DNA of 64,000 bases from Chloroflexota bacterium (lineage in GTDB: Bacteria > Chloroflexota > Limnocylindria > QHBO01), in NCBI GenBank assembly GCA_025699005.1, contig JAILWI010000007.1:58317-122316 (forward strand). Reading direction: 5' to 3'. The notes beneath the pieces are model-generated. The model saw nothing but the letters and a program-made list of their open reading frames with translations. It made no database searches and was not told the DNA's origin. Shown here one piece after another: positions 17,862 through 24,247 of this stretch (within the stretch, counting starts at the first letter, position 1; each line of letters begins with the position of its first letter). The position numbers and the translations under genes were made by a program.

Positions 17862-18616
17862 TGTTCGACCTCACCGGCAAGACGGCGCTCGTCACGGGTG
17901 GCAGCCGCGGCCTGGGTCGCGCGATCGCACTCGCCTTCGCGCGGCAGGGAGCGGACGTCGCCGTGAACTACCGCGGCAATGCCGAGGCCGCCGATGCCGT
18001 CGTCGCCGAGGCTGTCGGCCTGGGCCGGCGCGCCGTTGCCGTGCAGGGAGACACGAGCGAGGGGCGCGAGGCATGCGAGGCGATTGTGAAGGCGGCGATC
18101 GACGAGCTCGGCTCGGTCGACATCCTGGTCAACAACGCCGGCATCACCCGCGACAACCTGCTCGTCCGCATGGACGCCGATGAATGGGAGGCGGTGATCG
18201 ACACGAACCTCGGCGGGCCGTTCTGGATGACTCGCGCCATCGCCCGGCCGATGATGAAGGCGCGCTCGGGCCGGATCATCAACATGAGCAGCGCCGCCGG
18301 CCGGATGGGCAACCCCGGCCAGGCGAACTACGCCGCGGCCAAGGCCGGGCTCATCGGCCTGACGAAGACGACGGCCCGCGAGCTGGCGAGCCGGGGCGTG
18401 ACCTGCAACGCGATCGCCCCCGGCCTCATCGAGACCGATCTCACCTCCGATCTGCCGCAGGCGGCGACCGACGCGCTCACCGGCATGACGCCGCTCGGCT
18501 ATATCGGGTCGGTGGAGGATGTCGCCGCCGCCGCCGTCTACTTCGCGTCGGACGAGGCTCGGTACGTCACCGGGCAGGTGCTCGGCGTCGATGGCGGCAT
18601 CGTGATGGGAAGCTGA
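17861..18616 (+). CDS. fabG: 3-oxoacyl-[acyl-carrier-protein] reductase
   Basis: A 251-residue short-chain dehydrogenase that reduces 3-oxoacyl-ACP with NADPH. The Rossmann glycine motif TGGSRGLGR (residues 12-20), NNAGITRDN, the catalytic Ser in MSSAAGRMGN and the Tyr157/Lys161 pair in NYAAAKAG are all intact. The C-terminal TGQVLGVDGGIVM is typical. It is the last gene of the acc/fab cluster and follows fabH without a gap. Confidence 0.93.
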   Translation: MFDLTGKTALVTGGSRGLGRAIALAFARQGADVAVNYRGNAEAADAVVAEAVGLGRRAVAVQGDTSEGREACEAIVKAAIDELGSVDILVNNAGITRDNLLVRMDADEWEAVIDTNLGGPFWMTRAIARPMMKARSGRIINMSSAAGRMGNPGQANYAAAKAGLIGLTKTTARELASRGVTCNAIAPGLIETDLTSDLPQAATDALTGMTPLGYIGSVEDVAAAAVYFASDEARYVTGQVLGVDGGIVMGS

Positions 18617-18618
18617 AG

Positions 18619-18640
18619 GCGGCCGGTCCCGGCAGGCCGC
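18619..18640 (+). terminator. Weak hairpin after fabG
   Basis: GCGGCC (18619-18624) pairs with GGCCGC (18635-18640) around a 10-base loop, just after the fabG stop. There is no T-run, so termination is only a guess. Confidence 0.3.
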
Positions 18641-18650
18641 TTGCAGGCCC

Positions 18651-18656
18651 TAAGAT
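18651..18656 (+). promoter_or_regulatory. sodN: Putative -10 element of sodN
   Basis: TAAGAT lies 39 bases before the sodN ATG, leaving a ~33-base leader that ends in a good GAGAGGAGACC ribosome-binding site. No -35 consensus is visible at 16-18 bases. Confidence 0.4.
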
Positions 18657-18695
18657 GAGCCCGCAAGCAAGCGAGCCCCACCTGAGAGGAGACCG

Positions 18696-19127
18696 ATGCT
18701 GACCCTCCGATCCCTGCTGCGTCCGACACGCTTCGTCGACGCACATTGCGACATCCCCTGCGGCGTGTACGACCCCGAGCAAGCGCGCATCGAGGCCGAG
18801 TCCTGCCTGCGCATCATCGAGAAGCACGATGCCAGCGACGACGCCCTGTTCCGCGCGCGCTGCATCCACGTCAAGGAAGAGCGGGCGGAGCTCGTGAAGC
18901 ACCACCTCGACGTGCTGTGGCACGACTACTTCAAGCCGGAGCACCTCGAGAAGTACCCCGATCTGCACGACACGTTCTGGAAGGCGACGAAGCAGGCCTC
19001 CAAGGTCAAGCAGAGCCTCGACGCGGGTGCGGCCAAGGAGCTGCTCTCCATGATCGACACGATCGACGAGATGTGGAAGTCGACCGGCGGTCTCGAGAAG
19101 ACCCGGGTCAACGGCCGCCCGTCCTGA
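18696..19127 (+). CDS. sodN: Superoxide dismutase, nickel type
   Basis: A 143-residue nickel superoxide dismutase precursor that dismutates superoxide. The nickel hook HCDIPCGVY begins at residue 17, so a 16-residue leader (ending FVDA) must be cut to free the His17 N-terminus that ligates nickel together with Cys18 and Cys22. The remaining four-helix-bundle sequence (DPEQARIEAESC, DYFKPEHLEKYP, DTIDEMWKSTGG) matches the family along its length. The maturation protease gene follows 16 bases later. A Shine-Dalgarno site precedes the ATG. Confidence 0.95.
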   Translation: MLTLRSLLRPTRFVDAHCDIPCGVYDPEQARIEAESCLRIIEKHDASDDALFRARCIHVKEERAELVKHHLDVLWHDYFKPEHLEKYPDLHDTFWKATKQASKVKQSLDAGAAKELLSMIDTIDEMWKSTGGLEKTRVNGRPS

Positions 19128-19143
19128 GCGGCCCGTCCGTCAG

Positions 19144-19596
19144 ATGAGCTGGAGAGGCGCCCTCGCGGTGCCTCTCTTCGCGTTCGGGGCGTTCGTGGCC
19201 GCCCGGCGGCTCGTCGACGTGGTCGAGGTCCGCGGCCGGTCGATGTACCCGACCCTGAGCCCCGGGGACCGCCTGGTGCTCGTTCGGCGCGGCGGAGCCG
19301 TGCGGGCCGGCGACGTCGTCGTCGCGCCCGACCCGCGCGAGCCATCCCGTGAGCTCGTCAAGCGGGTTGCATCGGTCGGCCCCCGCGGCGTCGAGCTTCG
19401 CGGCGACAACCCCGTGGCCAGCACGGACGGACGCACGTTCGGGCGCGTCCCGGAGGCGGCCGTGCAGTGGCGCGCCACCGTTCGCTACTGGCCGGTCCGC
19501 CGGTTCGGCCGCATCCCGCCGCCGCCCGCGCATCCGGAGCTCGGCGGCGAGGACGCCTGCACGGTGCCCGATGCGCTCGTCGCGGGCGATCGCTGA
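19144..19596 (+). CDS. sodX: Nickel superoxide dismutase maturation protease (signal peptidase I-like)
   Basis: A 150-residue S26-family peptidase. One N-terminal membrane helix (about residues 5-20) is followed by the catalytic serine in VRGRSMYPTL (Ser33), the GDRLVLVRR strand and the general-base lysine in ELVKRVASVGP (Lys73); the GDNPVASTDGRTFG block closes the fold. Its position directly after sodN identifies it as the protease that removes the SodN leader rather than a general signal peptidase. It ends one base before a convergent gene. Confidence 0.9.
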   Translation: MSWRGALAVPLFAFGAFVAARRLVDVVEVRGRSMYPTLSPGDRLVLVRRGGAVRAGDVVVAPDPREPSRELVKRVASVGPRGVELRGDNPVASTDGRTFGRVPEAAVQWRATVRYWPVRRFGRIPPPPAHPELGGEDACTVPDALVAGDR

Positions 19597-19597
19597 G

Positions 19598-19969
19598 TCA
19601 GTCGCACCCGCAGCCGCGAGCCACGGCATCCACGCAGGCCGCGAGCTCCTGGGGCAGGAGCGTGATGTCCTCGCCGGCCTCGGCCCGGATGAGGTGCTCC
19701 GCGCCGACCGTTGGACGGATCGAGATCGGCGCACCGACGGCCCGGTGTCGCAGGAAGTCCACGACCGGTCCGAGCCCCGCGTCGCCGTACTCCTCGCGAA
19801 TCGCATCGGTATCGACCACCACGTGGTTCGGGCTGCGCAGGACGACGGCCTGGTGGAGGCGCGCCGCATCGTTGAAGAAGAAGGCGATGGCGCCGACGAG
19901 ACGTTCGTCGAGCGCGGTCGCGAACGCACGGTCACGGGTCAGGCAGTACACGATCGGTTCGGCGCTCAT
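19598..19969 (-). CDS. Hypothetical protein, receiver-like fold without recognised phosphoacceptor context
   Basis: 123 residues, not assigned to a family. The alternating strand/helix pattern (IVYCLTRDRAFATALDERL, AVVLRSPNHVVVDTD, VGAPISIRP) resembles a response-regulator receiver or Toprim-like fold, but the usual acidic pair and the conserved Lys loop are not convincing. The tail ends in RGCGCD, a possible metal or redox site. Start ATG 19969 has a TACCCT hexamer 10 bases upstream. It is convergent with sodX and divergent from deoC. Confidence 0.55.
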   Translation of the reverse strand: MSAEPIVYCLTRDRAFATALDERLVGAIAFFFNDAARLHQAVVLRSPNHVVVDTDAIREEYGDAGLGPVVDFLRHRAVGAPISIRPTVGAEHLIRAEAGEDITLLPQELAACVDAVARGCGCD

Positions 19970-19979
19970 GGGCTCACGA

Positions 19980-20008
19980 AGGGTAGCAGGGCGAGCGAGC
20001 GCTACAAT
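19980..20008. promoter_or_regulatory. Back-to-back leaderless promoters for the 19969 gene (-) and deoC (+)
   Basis: TACCCT on the minus strand (19980-19985) ends 10 bases before the ATG at 19969; TACAAT on the plus strand (20003-20008) ends 9 bases before the deoC ATG at 20018. The two hexamers are 17 bases apart, so each sits where the other's -35 would be. Both polymerases cannot bind together. Confidence 0.5.
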
Positions 20009-20017
20009 GAGCGGCCC

Positions 20018-20980
20018 ATGACCAGCACGACCCCCGCACGAACGACGAGCCGCCGCGACCTCACGTCCGCGCGGCATCAGCATCTCGGCAGCCTGCTCGG
20101 CCGCGTGTGGGCCGTCGATGCGGTCGGCGTCGAGGAGCGCGCCGCGAGCCTTGCGAAGCGAAGCATCAAGAAGGACGCGAAGCTCTGGGCGCTCGACCTG
20201 GCCATTCGAATGATGGACCTCACCACGCTCGAGGGGAAGGACACTCCGGGGAAGGTCCGCGCCCTGGCGGGGAAGGCTCGACGGCCGGATCCCACCGACC
20301 CCAGCATCCCTCACGTGGCCGCGCTCTGCGTCTACCCGAACATGATTCCCACCGCCGTCGAGGCGCTGAAGGGCTCGGGTGTGAAGATCGCCTCCGTGGC
20401 GACCTACTTCCCCTCGGGCCAGGCACCGCTCGACATCAAGCTCGCCGACGTGCGCGGCGCCGTCGAGATGGGCGCCGACGAGATCGACATGGTCATCGAT
20501 CGCGGCGCGTTCCTGGCGGGTGACTACGCATCGGTCTACGACGAGATCGTCGCGGTGAAGGAGGCATGCGGTGACGCGCACCTCAAGGTCATCCTCGAGA
20601 CCGGCGAGCTCGAGACCTATGACAACATTCGGCGAGCCTCGGTCCTCGCCATGGCGGCCGGTGCCGACTTCATCAAGACCTCGACCGGGAAGGTCCAGCC
20701 GGCAGCGACGCTCCCGGTGACGCTGGTGATGCTCGAGGCGATCCGCGACTTCCATGCCCAGACCGGGCGCGTCGTCGGGATGAAGCCGGCCGGCGGGATC
20801 AAGACGGCCAAGGAGGCGATCGCCTACCTCACCACCCTCTACGAGACGCTCGGTCCGCAGTGGATGACCCCCGAGCTTTTCCGCTTCGGCGCATCGAGCC
20901 TGCTGAACGACGTGCTCATGCAGATCCGCAAGGAACGCACCGGCCGGTACAGCGGCGGCGACTACTTCACGCTCGACTGA
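20018..20980 (+). CDS. deoC: Deoxyribose-phosphate aldolase
   Basis: A 320-residue aldolase that splits 2-deoxyribose 5-phosphate into glyceraldehyde 3-phosphate and acetaldehyde, in deoxyribonucleoside breakdown. The Schiff-base lysine is in DFIKTSTGK (Lys220) and the second lysine in VGMKPAGGIKT (Lys256); MVIDRGAFLAG and VILETGEL are also typical. It belongs to the longer form with a ~60-residue N-terminal helical extension. The aldehyde dehydrogenase genes at 24248 could take the acetaldehyde; this pairing is known in Actinobacteria. ATG start follows a TACAAT hexamer by 9 bases. Confidence 0.94.
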   Translation: MTSTTPARTTSRRDLTSARHQHLGSLLGRVWAVDAVGVEERAASLAKRSIKKDAKLWALDLAIRMMDLTTLEGKDTPGKVRALAGKARRPDPTDPSIPHVAALCVYPNMIPTAVEALKGSGVKIASVATYFPSGQAPLDIKLADVRGAVEMGADEIDMVIDRGAFLAGDYASVYDEIVAVKEACGDAHLKVILETGELETYDNIRRASVLAMAAGADFIKTSTGKVQPAATLPVTLVMLEAIRDFHAQTGRVVGMKPAGGIKTAKEAIAYLTTLYETLGPQWMTPELFRFGASSLLNDVLMQIRKERTGRYSGGDYFTLD

Positions 20981-21024
20981 CCCGGTCCCGTGCGCGCCGC
21001 AACGACGACCGCCTGGAGGGTTCG

Positions 21025-21705
21025 TTGATCGAGGTCGCACCAGGGTCGCTCGCCGTGTGGTCGGACATCGGGTGCCCGTGGTCGCACGCGGTCGTGTGGC
21101 GGCTGCACGACGCGCGTCGCCGGCTCGGCCTGGAGGATCACGTCGTCCTCGACCATCACGCGTTCCCATTGGAGCTCTTCAACAGCGAGGCGACTCCGCG
21201 ACCGCGCATCGAGGCCGAATGGCCGGTCGCGCGGGTTCTTGCCCCCCGTGCCGGCTGGCAGGCCTGGGCCGCGCCCGACCATGCATGGCCGGTGACGATG
21301 CTCCCGGCCATGGAGGCGGTCCAGGCGGCCAAGCGTCAGTCGCTCGCGGCGGCGGAGGCGCTGGACCGAGGCCTGAGGCGGGCGTTCTTCGGCGAGAGCC
21401 GATGCGTCAGCCTGCGGCACGTGATCCTCGAGGTCGCGACAGAGGCCGATGTCGTCGACGTCGCCCTCCTCGCCGAGACGCTCGATGCCGGTACCGCTCG
21501 CGGCGCTCTGTACGCGGACTGGGCAACGGCGCGCGGTGACGAGGTGCGCGGCTCGGCCCACGTGTTCGCCCCGGATGGAACCAGCGCGCAGAATCCGGGA
21601 ATCGAGATCGACTGGCGGCCGGGTGGTGGTGAGGGCACCTACGTGGTCACGCGTGACGATCCCGACGCGATCGAGGATCTCGTCCGGCGCGCCGCGCGGT
21701 CGTGA
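21025..21705 (+). CDS. DsbA-family (FrnE/kappa-like) thioredoxin-fold protein
   Basis: 226 residues. The first strand leads into WSDIGCPWSHAVVWRL, a CPWS redox site (Cys17, Ser20) as in the FrnE/kappa-GST branch, so the second cysteine of a CxxC is absent. A helical insertion (about 55-140) and the returning strand with the FAPDGTSAQNPGIEI region follow. I place the start at TTG 21025, five bases after GGAGGG; the open frame upstream is antisense-like. Role may be disulfide isomerase or glutathione-type transferase. It lies between deoC and the sigma/ogt pair. Confidence 0.75.
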   Translation: MIEVAPGSLAVWSDIGCPWSHAVVWRLHDARRRLGLEDHVVLDHHAFPLELFNSEATPRPRIEAEWPVARVLAPRAGWQAWAAPDHAWPVTMLPAMEAVQAAKRQSLAAAEALDRGLRRAFFGESRCVSLRHVILEVATEADVVDVALLAETLDAGTARGALYADWATARGDEVRGSAHVFAPDGTSAQNPGIEIDWRPGGGEGTYVVTRDDPDAIEDLVRRAARS

Positions 21706-21715
21706 GGCGGGCGGC

Positions 21716-22228
21716 GTGGCAGCGATCTCACGTCAGCGAGCCGTGAGCCGTTCCACCCACGTGCATCTGCCGCCGTTCGAGTCGCTCGTCGACGCCCACG
21801 CGCATGAGCTCCATCGGTTTCTCGTCGGTCTCGTCGGTCCGAACGACGCGGAGGACTGCCTCCAGGAGACGTACATGTCTGCGCTGCGCGCCTATCCCAA
21901 GCTCCGTCACGCCGAGAATCTGCGGGCCTGGCTGTACACGATCGCGCAGCGCAAGGCGACGGACGCGCTGCGGCGGCATCACCGGCGCCCGACGAGCGAG
22001 CTGGATGGTCACGAGCCGGTGGCCCCGGCGGTCTCGCTGCCGGAGGACGACGCGCTGTGGGCCCGCGTCCGCCAGCTGCCCTCGAAGCAGCGCACTGCGA
22101 TCGTCCATCGATTCGTGCTGGACCTGGCGTACGAGCAGATCGGCGAGCGAATGGGAACGAGCGAGGAGGCGGCGCGCCAGAACGTGAGCACCGGGCTGCG
22201 TCGGCTGCGGCGGGAGGTCACCGCATGA
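21716..22228 (+). CDS. ECF RNA polymerase sigma factor
   Basis: A sigma-70 family factor of about 170 residues. Region 2 is seen in DAHAHELHRFLVGLVGPNDAEDCLQETYMSA (short excerpt: AEDCLQETYMSALRAYP) and LRAWLYTIAQRKATDALRR; region 4 in LDLAYEQIGERMGTSEEAARQNVSTGL, where the loop Q/E residues are normal. I choose the GTG at 21716 because GAGGCGG precedes it; the GTG at 21743 is an equally possible start. The stop overlaps the ATG of ogt (ATGA), so the sigma factor and the alkyltransferase are translated together. Confidence 0.82.
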   Translation: MAAISRQRAVSRSTHVHLPPFESLVDAHAHELHRFLVGLVGPNDAEDCLQETYMSALRAYPKLRHAENLRAWLYTIAQRKATDALRRHHRRPTSELDGHEPVAPAVSLPEDDALWARVRQLPSKQRTAIVHRFVLDLAYEQIGERMGTSEEAARQNVSTGLRRLRREVTA

Positions 22229-22842
22229 ACGACGACCTCGAGCGTCTGCTGTCGGGGGGCCCGTCCCCGGTTCCGGACCTGGATTCGGCACGGCTGCGGC
22301 AGCGCCTCGCTGAGCGGGCCGCTGCGGCGGGGCTCCTCGATGTCGCGTACGGCGAGCACGACTCGCCGCTCGGTCCCCTCATGCTGTTCGTCACTCCGAA
22401 GGGCATTCTTCGCCTCTCCTATCCCGGGGAGCCGATCGACGCACAGGTGGCTGAGGTTGCCGCCGTCGTCTCGCCGCGGCTGCTGCGGGCGCCGGAGCGC
22501 ACCGATGCGGTCCGCCGGCAGCTGGACGAGTATTTCGGTGGTAGTCGGCGCACGTTCGACCTCGCCGTCGACTGGCGCCTCGTTTACGGCTTCGCCGCGG
22601 AGGTGCTGCGCGCGACCGCGCGCATCCCGTTCGGTCGGGTCAGCACGTATCGGGAAGTGGCAGCCGAGGCGGGTTCGCCAAGGGCGTATCGGGCGGCGGG
22701 CAACGCCCTTGGCTCGAACCCGATCCCGATCGTGGTGCCGTGCCATCGCGTCTTGCACGCCGGGGGTGGCCTCGGGGGGTATACGGGGGGCCTGGATCGC
22801 AAGCGCTACCTCCTCGAGTTGGAGGGGTCGTACCGGCGCTGA
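22225..22842 (+). CDS. ogt: Methylated-DNA--[protein]-cysteine S-methyltransferase
   Basis: A 205-residue suicide alkyltransferase that takes O6-alkyl groups from guanine. The acceptor is Cys173 in IPIVVPCHRVLHAGGGLGGY, the helix-turn-helix includes the arginine finger region YRAAGNALGSNP, and GRVSTYREVA is typical. An N-terminal segment of ~40 residues (MNDDLERLL ... RLAERAAAAG) precedes the usual domain and is not part of the family. Because the gene is coupled to an ECF sigma gene, this extension may act as an anti-sigma or sensing element; that is inference. Confidence 0.9.
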   Translation: MNDDLERLLSGGPSPVPDLDSARLRQRLAERAAAAGLLDVAYGEHDSPLGPLMLFVTPKGILRLSYPGEPIDAQVAEVAAVVSPRLLRAPERTDAVRRQLDEYFGGSRRTFDLAVDWRLVYGFAAEVLRATARIPFGRVSTYREVAAEAGSPRAYRAAGNALGSNPIPIVVPCHRVLHAGGGLGGYTGGLDRKRYLLELEGSYRR

Positions 22843-22904
22843 GCGGAACCAGGTGTGTCGCGCCCGCGTCTGGCCCGCGACAACCACCACTGGAGACGTT
22901 CGTC

Positions 22905-23294
22905 GTGAATCGACGCCCCATCCTCGCGCTCACATTGATTCTCGCACTGTCCGCATGCGGGCTTGGCATCGGGACGACTGCGCCCCCCGGCGGAGACGGA
23001 GGATCGAGCGGCCGCCTGACGATCATTGACGCCGATGCCGACGGCCCGGCGATTGGCGTCGCCGATGCGCTCCGCATCAGCTCCGACCTTCCCGTGCGCG
23101 TGAGCGGCTCGCTGTTCGTCGGTGAGAACGGTCGCGTGCTTCTGTGCAGCGCCATTGCGGAATCGTTCCCACCGCAGTGCGCCGGCGAGCGCATCGAGGT
23201 GCTGGCGCTCGACCTCTCCAACCTCGAGCTCCAGGCGGCCGGGGATGTTCGATGGGCCGAGGCGGTCGAGCTGGTCGGGACGGTGGGCTCGTGA
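22905..23294 (+). CDS. Small secreted lipoprotein
   Basis: 129 residues, no known family. A basic start and hydrophobic helix end in the lipobox LSAC (Cys18), then a Gly/Ser linker and a ~85-residue beta-rich domain with two cysteines (VLLCSAI ... PPQCAG). Start is GTG 22905 after TGGAGACG. Its TGA overlaps the GTG of the next lipoprotein (GTGA), so the two are made together and may act together at the membrane. Confidence 0.7.
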   Translation: MNRRPILALTLILALSACGLGIGTTAPPGGDGGSSGRLTIIDADADGPAIGVADALRISSDLPVRVSGSLFVGENGRVLLCSAIAESFPPQCAGERIEVLALDLSNLELQAAGDVRWAEAVELVGTVGS

Positions 23295-23719
23295 GAACCC
23301 CAGTCCTTGCGCTCCTGGCGTTTGTCATCGCGGGCTGCCAGGCGGGAGCGCCGCCCAGCGCCTCCGAGGAGACCGGGCTCCTCGAGATCCGAGCAACCTT
23401 CGAGCCGCCCACCGGCGACGAGCCGATCTCGATGGGTGGCTACGCGTACTTCGCCACGGTCGGCGAGCTCGTGGAGGAGGCGATCCCGGTCGATGGCACG
23501 CTGCGCGTCCACCTTCCCGCCGGCACGCATCCGCTGACGGTCGTGACCCGACCGCAGAGCGACACCGTGTCGATCGTCGATGGCGAGGAGCAGCGCGAGG
23601 TGTACGACATCAGCGCGGAATGCGAGGCGGATGTCGAGGTCACGCCAGGCGGCTCGGTGCAGGTGACCTACCGCGGCATCGGCGGCAGCGAGTGCGAGCT
23701 CATCGTGGGGGAGGGCTGA
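23291..23719 (+). CDS. Small secreted lipoprotein, second of a coupled pair
   Basis: 142 residues. Signal peptide with lipobox IAGC (Cys16), then a domain rich in beta strands and acidic residues, with a transthyretin/Ig-like flavour (LPAGTHPLTVVTRP) and two cysteines (SAECEAD, GSECEL) likely to pair. It has no family I can name. GTG start inside the stop of the preceding gene. Its last 20 bases overlap the convergent nitrobindin gene. Confidence 0.68.
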   Translation: MRTPVLALLAFVIAGCQAGAPPSASEETGLLEIRATFEPPTGDEPISMGGYAYFATVGELVEEAIPVDGTLRVHLPAGTHPLTVVTRPQSDTVSIVDGEEQREVYDISAECEADVEVTPGGSVQVTYRGIGGSECELIVGEG

Positions 23720-24164
23720 CCCTCCTCAGGGTCCCGGCGAGGTGGTGGGTGATGTCGCCCACCTCCTCGGTCGCCATGGCGATGCGGTAGCGGATCTCGT
23801 CGGCCTCCCAGGCGTACGTTCGCTCGACTGCCACGAGCGCCGCGCCGCCCTCCGCTCGCCGAACGGAGGTGGCCACGAGCGAGATCGTCCCATCCACGAT
23901 GCGCCCCTCCGATATCTCGGTCACGCGGGGCAGGGCCACGCTCACGGCGAGGTCCCCGTCGGGGCTCGATCGCCAGATGCCGGTCTCGAGGTGGAGCAGC
24001 TCGTCGTCGTCGGGGGACCACGCACGCTGCTGGTAGACGAGGGACGGCACGCCGAGCTCGAGGAAGCGGATCTCCTCCTCGTAGGCGAACGGCTCCATGG
24101 TCGGGAACTCGCCCGTGCCCGACCCGCGCCAGACACCGGCCAGGAACCCGATGGGCGTGGCCAT
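23700..24164 (-). CDS. Nitrobindin-family heme-binding protein (FABP-like)
   Basis: 154 residues matching the nitrobindin/THAP4 C-terminal family of ten-stranded heme barrels, which bind and scavenge nitric oxide or isomerise peroxynitrite. The N-terminal GVWRGSGTGEFPT stands for the GxWxGxGxGxYPT motif; ETGIWRSSPDG and the C-terminal DITHHLAGTLRR, carrying candidate proximal histidines, are also typical. The ATG at 24164 has a TAGCAT hexamer six bases upstream and no Shine-Dalgarno. Divergent from the aldehyde dehydrogenase gene. Confidence 0.85.
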   Translation of the reverse strand: MATPIGFLAGVWRGSGTGEFPTMEPFAYEEEIRFLELGVPSLVYQQRAWSPDDDELLHLETGIWRSSPDGDLAVSVALPRVTEISEGRIVDGTISLVATSVRRAEGGAALVAVERTYAWEADEIRYRIAMATEEVGDITHHLAGTLRRVSPPPR

Positions 24165-24170
24165 GCCTCG

Positions 24171-24176
24171 ATGCTA
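24171..24176 (-). promoter_or_regulatory. Putative leaderless -10 element of the nitrobindin gene
   Basis: TAGCAT on the minus strand ends 6 bases before the ATG at 24164. Confidence 0.5.
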
Positions 24177-24233
24177 GCAGCGGACTGCCAACCGGAACGA
24201 GGGACGCGCACGAGCCGGCCCGGGGGTGCGTGC

Positions 24234-24239
24234 GATAAT
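24234..24239 (+). promoter_or_regulatory. Putative leaderless -10 element of the aldehyde dehydrogenase gene
   Basis: GATAAT ends 8 bases before the ATG at 24248. No Shine-Dalgarno and no convincing -35. Confidence 0.5.
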
Positions 24240-24247
24240 CATGGGCA

